This document shows, in pieces, positions 13,784 through 17,537 of a stretch of DNA of 17,537 nucleotides; position 1 is the first letter of the stretch; each line of letters begins with the position of its first letter. This stretch comes from Gammaproteobacteria bacterium UBA2955 (GTDB lineage: Bacteria; Pseudomonadota; Gammaproteobacteria; Pseudomonadales; Azotimanducaceae). The stretch spans positions 1 to 17,537 of the forward strand of contig DEBN01000126.1 in the NCBI GenBank assembly GCA_002348825.1. Direction: 5' to 3'. The translations under genes and the position numbers were made by a program. Under the pieces are notes generated by a model. The model saw nothing but the letters and a program-made list of their open reading frames with translations, did not search any database and had not been told where the DNA came from.

Positions 13784-16354
13784 TTATTCTGCCTCTATTT
13801 CGCTGAAATTTAGCCCCTCGCCCTGCCATTCACCAAGAATTTTTGCCCCGGGGGCAAACGTTCCGGTCAAGATCTGATTAGCCAGTGGATTTTCCACCAA
13901 ACGCTGTATCGCTCTTTTCAAAGGCCGAGCGCCATAGACGACATCGTATCCTGCTGCTGCTACGGACTTGAAACTGTCCTCGCTAAGCGTCAGCTGCAAA
14001 TCCTGTTCGGCTAAGCGCCGATTCAGTGCATCAAGCTGAAGTTGCGCGATTTGCCCAATTTGCTCTTCACCCAAGGGCTTGAAGACTACAACATCGTCGA
14101 TTCGATTGATGAACTCGGGGCGAAAGTGCTGAGCAACAATCCCCATAACCGTACTGTCTATGCGCGCCTCGTTACCATTTTCGCTGAGAGCCTGAATGGC
14201 TTCTGAACCAAGGTTAGAGGTCATAACAAGAACACAATTAGTGAAGTCGACGGTTCTGCCATGCCCGTCGGTTAAACGACCGTCATCTAGCACCTGTAGC
14301 AAAATATTGAACACATCGGAATGCGCTTTCTCGATCTCGTCTAACAGGATCAGTGAGTAAGGCTTTCGCCGCACGGCCTCGGTCAGATAGCCTCCTTCTT
14401 CATAGCCAACATACCCCGGAGGTGCACCAATAAGCCGAGCAACGGAATGCTTCTCCATAAACTCGGACATATCGATGCGCAATAGTGCGTCAGCGCTGTC
14501 GAACAGCACCTCAGCTAATGCTTTACAAAGCTCGGTTTTACCGACACCCGTAGGCCCAAGAAACATAAACGAGCCATTTGGACGATCTCGCTCTGCGAGT
14601 CCCGCACGGGCTCTGCGTACCGCTTGGCTTACCGCCTCAATGCCCTGTTGTTGACCAACAACGCGTTTCGACAACTCATCCTCCAACTGCAGCAAACGCT
14701 GTTTTTCTGCAGACATTAGCCGGGCGACCGGAATACCGGTCCACTTAGCAACCACCTCAGCTATTTCTTCCTCTGTGACCCTGTCCCGCAGCAACTGATT
14801 ACCTGCAGTGGATTCCGGTGCATCGGCGATCTGTTTTTCCAAATCTGGAATAACACCGTACTGCAACTCCGACATCCGCGTTAAATCGCCCTCCCTTCGC
14901 GCAGCGGTGAACTCGCGACGCGCGGACTCCAGCGCTTCTTTAGTGCTCTGAGCGCCCTTTAACGAGGCCTTTTCCCGTTGCAGCACTTCATCGAGCCGAC
15001 TGTAATCTTGCTCCAGCTCGGTGGCGGTGTTTTGCAATTCCACAAGACGCGCTCGACTGGCTTCATCCTGTTCTTTCTTTAGCGCCTCAATTTCCATGCG
15101 GATCTGCATTAGACGCCGCTCGAGCGAGTCCATGCTCTCGGGCTTGGAATCTATTTCCAGACGAATACGACTCGCAGCCTCGTCAATAAGGTCGATCGCC
15201 TTGTCGGGTAACTGTCGATCCGTTATGTAGCGATGCGACAGCGTGGCCGCCGCGACAATCGCAGGATCCGTAATATTTACGCCGTGATGGACTTCGTAGC
15301 GCTCCTTAAGACCACGAAGAATGGCAACGGTGCTCTGCAGATCTGGTTGGTCAACTTGCACCTTCTGGAAGCGCCGCTCCAAAGCGGCGTCTTTTTCTAT
15401 ATAAGTACGGTACTCATCCAGAGTTGTCGCACCCACACAATGCAGATCACCTCGCGCCAGAGCCGGCTTCAGCATATTGCCAGCATCCATGGCACCCTCG
15501 GCTTTACCCGCGCCAACCATGGTATGTAATTCATCGATAAACAAAATAACTCGACCTTCTTGTTTACTGAGATCATTCAGCACGGCCTTGAGGCGCTCCT
15601 CAAATTCGCCCCGATACTTCGCGCCAGCAATCAAAGCCCCCATATCCAGCGACAATACTTTCTTGTCCTTCAAGGATTCGGCAACTTCACCGTTAATGAT
15701 CCGTTGCGCCAAACCCTCGACGATTGCAGTCTTCCCCACGCCGGGCTCACCGATAAGAACCGGATTATTCTTAGTCCGTCGCTGCAACACCTGCACCGTA
15801 CGTCGAATTTCCTCATCGCGGCCGATCACCGGATCGAGCTTACCTTCCAAGGCTCGCGCGGTGAGATCGATGGTGTATTTTTCTAACGCCAAACGTTGAT
15901 CTTCTTCGTTTTTTTCTAACACGTTTTTTCCTTGACGATGAGTATTCGCGGCGGCTCTAACCGGCTCAGGGGAAATACCAAACGGCTTCAGCAACTGCCT
16001 CAGCGCTGGCTCCTCAACCAGCGCTAACAAAACCCATTCTTCAGGCACAAATCGATCGCCCGCCGTTTCACTCATTGTTCGCGCAGTCGCAAGCACTTGT
16101 GCTAAGTCGTTGCCGATGCGCAGCTCGCTTGCCGAATGCCTCAATGTAGGCAGGTCCGCGACCGCGCACTTAAGTCGCTCACGAACCTCGGGCAGCACGC
16201 CAAGTTGATTAGCAACATCCACCGCAAGCGATTCCTGCATGTTAAAAAACGCCGCAAGCACATGAACTGGTCTCAGTTCTGGATGCTGCAGCGACTGGGC
16301 CGACTGCTGTGCATCATTCAATGCAACTTCAACTCTGTGGGTAAATGTCTCCAT
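13784..16354 (-). CDS. clpB: ATP-dependent disaggregase ClpB
   Basis: An 856-residue Hsp100 chaperone (E. coli 857) that, with DnaK, pulls proteins out of aggregates. The N domain (1 to about 140) is rather divergent. AAA1 has Walker A GEPGVGKT (202-209), pore loop KYRGEF (246-251), Walker B ILFIDE (270-275) and arginine finger ERR (326-328). The coiled-coil M domain (about 405-520), diagnostic of ClpB against ClpA or ClpC, is present. AAA2 has Walker A GPTGVGKT (600-607), pore loop GYVGYEEGG (647-655), Walker B LILLDE (668-673) and sensor-2 GARPLKR (808-814). There is no ClpP-binding loop signature that I can see. The start is ATG 16354, with AGAG upstream. A heat-shock-type promoter lies about 55 bases upstream. 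Confidence 0.97.
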   Translation of the reverse strand: METFTHRVEVALNDAQQSAQSLQHPELRPVHVLAAFFNMQESLAVDVANQLGVLPEVRERLKCAVADLPTLRHSASELRIGNDLAQVLATARTMSETAGDRFVPEEWVLLALVEEPALRQLLKPFGISPEPVRAAANTHRQGKNVLEKNEEDQRLALEKYTIDLTARALEGKLDPVIGRDEEIRRTVQVLQRRTKNNPVLIGEPGVGKTAIVEGLAQRIINGEVAESLKDKKVLSLDMGALIAGAKYRGEFEERLKAVLNDLSKQEGRVILFIDELHTMVGAGKAEGAMDAGNMLKPALARGDLHCVGATTLDEYRTYIEKDAALERRFQKVQVDQPDLQSTVAILRGLKERYEVHHGVNITDPAIVAAATLSHRYITDRQLPDKAIDLIDEAASRIRLEIDSKPESMDSLERRLMQIRMEIEALKKEQDEASRARLVELQNTATELEQDYSRLDEVLQREKASLKGAQSTKEALESARREFTAARREGDLTRMSELQYGVIPDLEKQIADAPESTAGNQLLRDRVTEEEIAEVVAKWTGIPVARLMSAEKQRLLQLEDELSKRVVGQQQGIEAVSQAVRRARAGLAERDRPNGSFMFLGPTGVGKTELCKALAEVLFDSADALLRIDMSEFMEKHSVARLIGAPPGYVGYEEGGYLTEAVRRKPYSLILLDEIEKAHSDVFNILLQVLDDGRLTDGHGRTVDFTNCVLVMTSNLGSEAIQALSENGNEARIDSTVMGIVAQHFRPEFINRIDDVVVFKPLGEEQIGQIAQLQLDALNRRLAEQDLQLTLSEDSFKSVAAAGYDVVYGARPLKRAIQRLVENPLANQILTGTFAPGAKILGEWQGEGLNFSEIEAE

Positions 16355-16408
16355 CGATACTCTGCCTGCGCGCTTTTCTGCCTTACACGTTCGGTTACTT
16401 CAAAGATA

Positions 16409-16436
16409 AACTGCGGCCATAATCGATATTTTCAAG
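16409..16436 (-). promoter_or_regulatory. Probable sigma-32 heat-shock promoter for clpB
   Basis: On the minus strand CTTGAAA (16436-16430) is a perfect match to the sigma-32 -35 element. After 13 bases comes CCGCAGTT (16416-16409), which fits CCCCATNT at 5 of 7 defined positions. Transcription would start near 16400, giving a leader of about 45 bases. Heat-shock control of clpB is well established in E. coli, which supports the assignment. Confidence 0.6.
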
Positions 16437-16526
16437 CGCTTGTACCAATTGTGGGTGACTGATTTCACAGCATTTCGACAACACATCTATTCAACTGCAA
16501 TTAGTTTATTCAACATCTCGACGCCA

Positions 16527-17069
16527 ATGATTACCTGCATTTCGCATGCGCCCAATGAACGCTCTGATTCCGTGATTGGCACAATTACCATGCAGCCAAA
16601 TCACTCTTTAAGTTGGAAGGCACTGGGATATTTCCTAATGTTCATGATGACCGTTTCATTTAGCATTGCGCTGACCTTCACTGCTATGGGTTATTGGGTG
16701 GTTCTGCCTTTTACCGCTTTAGAGATGGCCGTACTGAGCTACTGTTTATGGCTGTGCTTGCGGCGATCAAGCCTCCAGGAGGTACTGTCGCTGACACCCG
16801 AAACGATTACTCTCGAAGTCGGCATCAAGCGGCCTCAACAAACCTATCAATGGCAGCGCTTCTTTACCAAAATTCAGGTGCAGCCGGCACTCCATCCTTG
16901 GTACCGCAAAAAGGTATCCCTTGTACACAGAGGTACCGAGCTCGAAATCGGCCGTTTTCTGAACCCGGAAGAACAAACCGAACTCCTGGATTCGTTAAAA
17001 AAATTGATTCGCCAGGCAGACGCGGCACAGATCATCGCTGAGCATCAAACCAACGCTGACGCTGAGTAA
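16527..17069 (+). CDS. DUF2244 family membrane protein
   Basis: A 180-residue protein. After an N-terminal stretch ending in QPNHSLSW, it has two closely spaced hydrophobic segments (about residues 35-80) separated by GYW, then a soluble C-terminal domain with RFFTKIQVQ and GTELEIGRFLNPEEQ, the layout of DUF2244 proteins. Function is unknown to me; in other proteobacteria the family is found near respiratory genes, which gives no lead here. I chose ATG 16527 over the open extension to TTG 16440. No good ribosome binding site is visible, and ATG at 16590 (just before QPNHS) is also possible. It is divergent from clpB, and its last 38 bases overlap the convergent comEC 3' end. Confidence 0.85.
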   Translation: MITCISHAPNERSDSVIGTITMQPNHSLSWKALGYFLMFMMTVSFSIALTFTAMGYWVVLPFTALEMAVLSYCLWLCLRRSSLQEVLSLTPETITLEVGIKRPQQTYQWQRFFTKIQVQPALHPWYRKKVSLVHRGTELEIGRFLNPEEQTELLDSLKKLIRQADAAQIIAEHQTNADAE

Positions 17070-17537
17070 ACAGGCGCTCTGCGGAGAAACTGCTCCAAGT
17101 AATTCCTCCAGACACCCCAGTAATCACCTGAGCCGCGCCCTCCAATGCGTATCGCTGAACCACGATGTCGCGCGGGTGACCATAGCGATTGAACCGACCC
17201 GCACTATGCACCGCCCACATTGGCGCCAAGTGCCGCACGAAAGCCGAAGACGATGAAGATCGGCTGCCGTGATGTGGTGTAATCAGCAACGTAACTCCCC
17301 TCGGCAACCAATTCAGCAAAACCTCCTCCGCCGCAGTAGACACATCCCCGCTCAGATACACCGCATGCGTCGGACGATCACCTATGAAGCCACTTTCCAC
17401 CAACAGCGTACACGAGCGATCGTTCCGGCTAACGCCTTTGACATGCTGCAGAACAGTGAATCGCACGCCGTCCCAGAACCACGATTTATTATGCACACAC
17501 GCATTCGTACCAAACATCTGTTCAGCATTTGGATAAC
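17032..17537 (-). CDS. comEC: ComEC/Rec2 DNA-uptake channel protein, C-terminal part
   Basis: The minus strand is open from the right edge to a TGA at 17034-17032, about 168 residues. The apparent ATG at 17517 is internal, since the frame stays open to the edge and the similarity continues. It is the C-terminal metallo-beta-lactamase-like domain of ComEC: WDGVRFTVLQ, NDRSCTLLVE, LSGD, ITPHHGSRSSSS, and SAGRFNRYGHP with a conserved downstream histidine. The missing upstream part would hold the Competence membrane domain. ComEC carries single-stranded DNA across the inner membrane in transformation. In Pseudomonas comEC lies beside exbB; here about 5.9 kb separates them. The last 38 bases overlap the DUF2244 gene on the other strand. 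Confidence 0.93.
   Translation of the reverse strand, partial: YPNAEQMFGTNACVHNKSWFWDGVRFTVLQHVKGVSRNDRSCTLLVESGFIGDRPTHAVYLSGDVSTAAEEVLLNWLPRGVTLLITPHHGSRSSSSSAFVRHLAPMWAVHSAGRFNRYGHPRDIVVQRYALEGAAQVITGVSGGITWSSFSAERLFTQRQRWFDAQR

Noticed and set aside
15021..15899. Plus-strand ORFs of up to 140 codons opposite clpB
   Set aside because: They mirror highly conserved ClpB coding sequence and have no starts or families of their own.
1..17537. CRISPR arrays, tRNA/rRNA genes, insertion sequences
   Set aside because: I read for regular direct repeats, tRNA T-arm motifs and transposase motifs and saw none; nothing suggests a mobile element.

Overview
The window looks like chromosomal DNA of a free-living gammaproteobacterium, probably from the Pseudomonas/Cellvibrio/Halieaceae side of the class. 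This rests on gene content and order: rluC divergent from a long-scaffold RNase E gene (rne), and murB, kdsB, lpxK, exbD, exbB and comEC on the opposite strand, an order I recall from Pseudomonas. There is no CRISPR array, tRNA, rRNA or insertion sequence that I can see. Composition looks even throughout, so this is mostly core genome with a few unusual arrangements.

Layout. 1-664 (-): 5' part of rluC, running off the left edge. 665-1384: a long gene-free stretch holding the rluC and rne upstream regions, with at least three compact stem-loops on the rne side. 1385-4099 (+): rne. 4096-5627 (-): alkB-like dioxygenase gene followed by murB, with a 1-base stop/start overlap. 5691-6458 (+): an HSD10-type short-chain dehydrogenase gene, the only plus-strand gene inside the minus-strand envelope cluster. 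6465-11142 (-): exbB, exbD, a single ORF fusing MsbA to LpxK, and kdsB, all within 10 bases of each other or overlapping. 11171-13174 (-): galU and a D-threonine aldolase-like gene. 13238-13738 (-): an unrecognised 166-codon ORF preceded by a near-consensus LexA box. 13784-16354 (-): clpB with a probable heat-shock promoter. 16527-17069 (+): a DUF2244 membrane protein gene whose 3' end overlaps the 3' end of comEC (17032-17537, -), which runs off the right edge.

How the genes work together. The central cluster is an envelope module. GalU supplies UDP-glucose, KdsB activates Kdo, LpxK phosphorylates the lipid A precursor, MsbA flips core-lipid A, MurB makes UDP-MurNAc, and ExbB/ExbD is a proton-driven motor pair of unknown client. 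rluC and rne serve rRNA modification and RNA decay. ClpB is a stress disaggregase.

The points most worth a second look are the in-frame MsbA-LpxK fusion with a possible internal ribosome binding site for free LpxK, the LexA box (18 of 20 positions matching the E. coli consensus) in front of an unknown gene, the duplicated NDPR motif in the RNase E scaffold, and the structured rne leader. All calls come from reading the sequence and from memory of protein families; no search was run.
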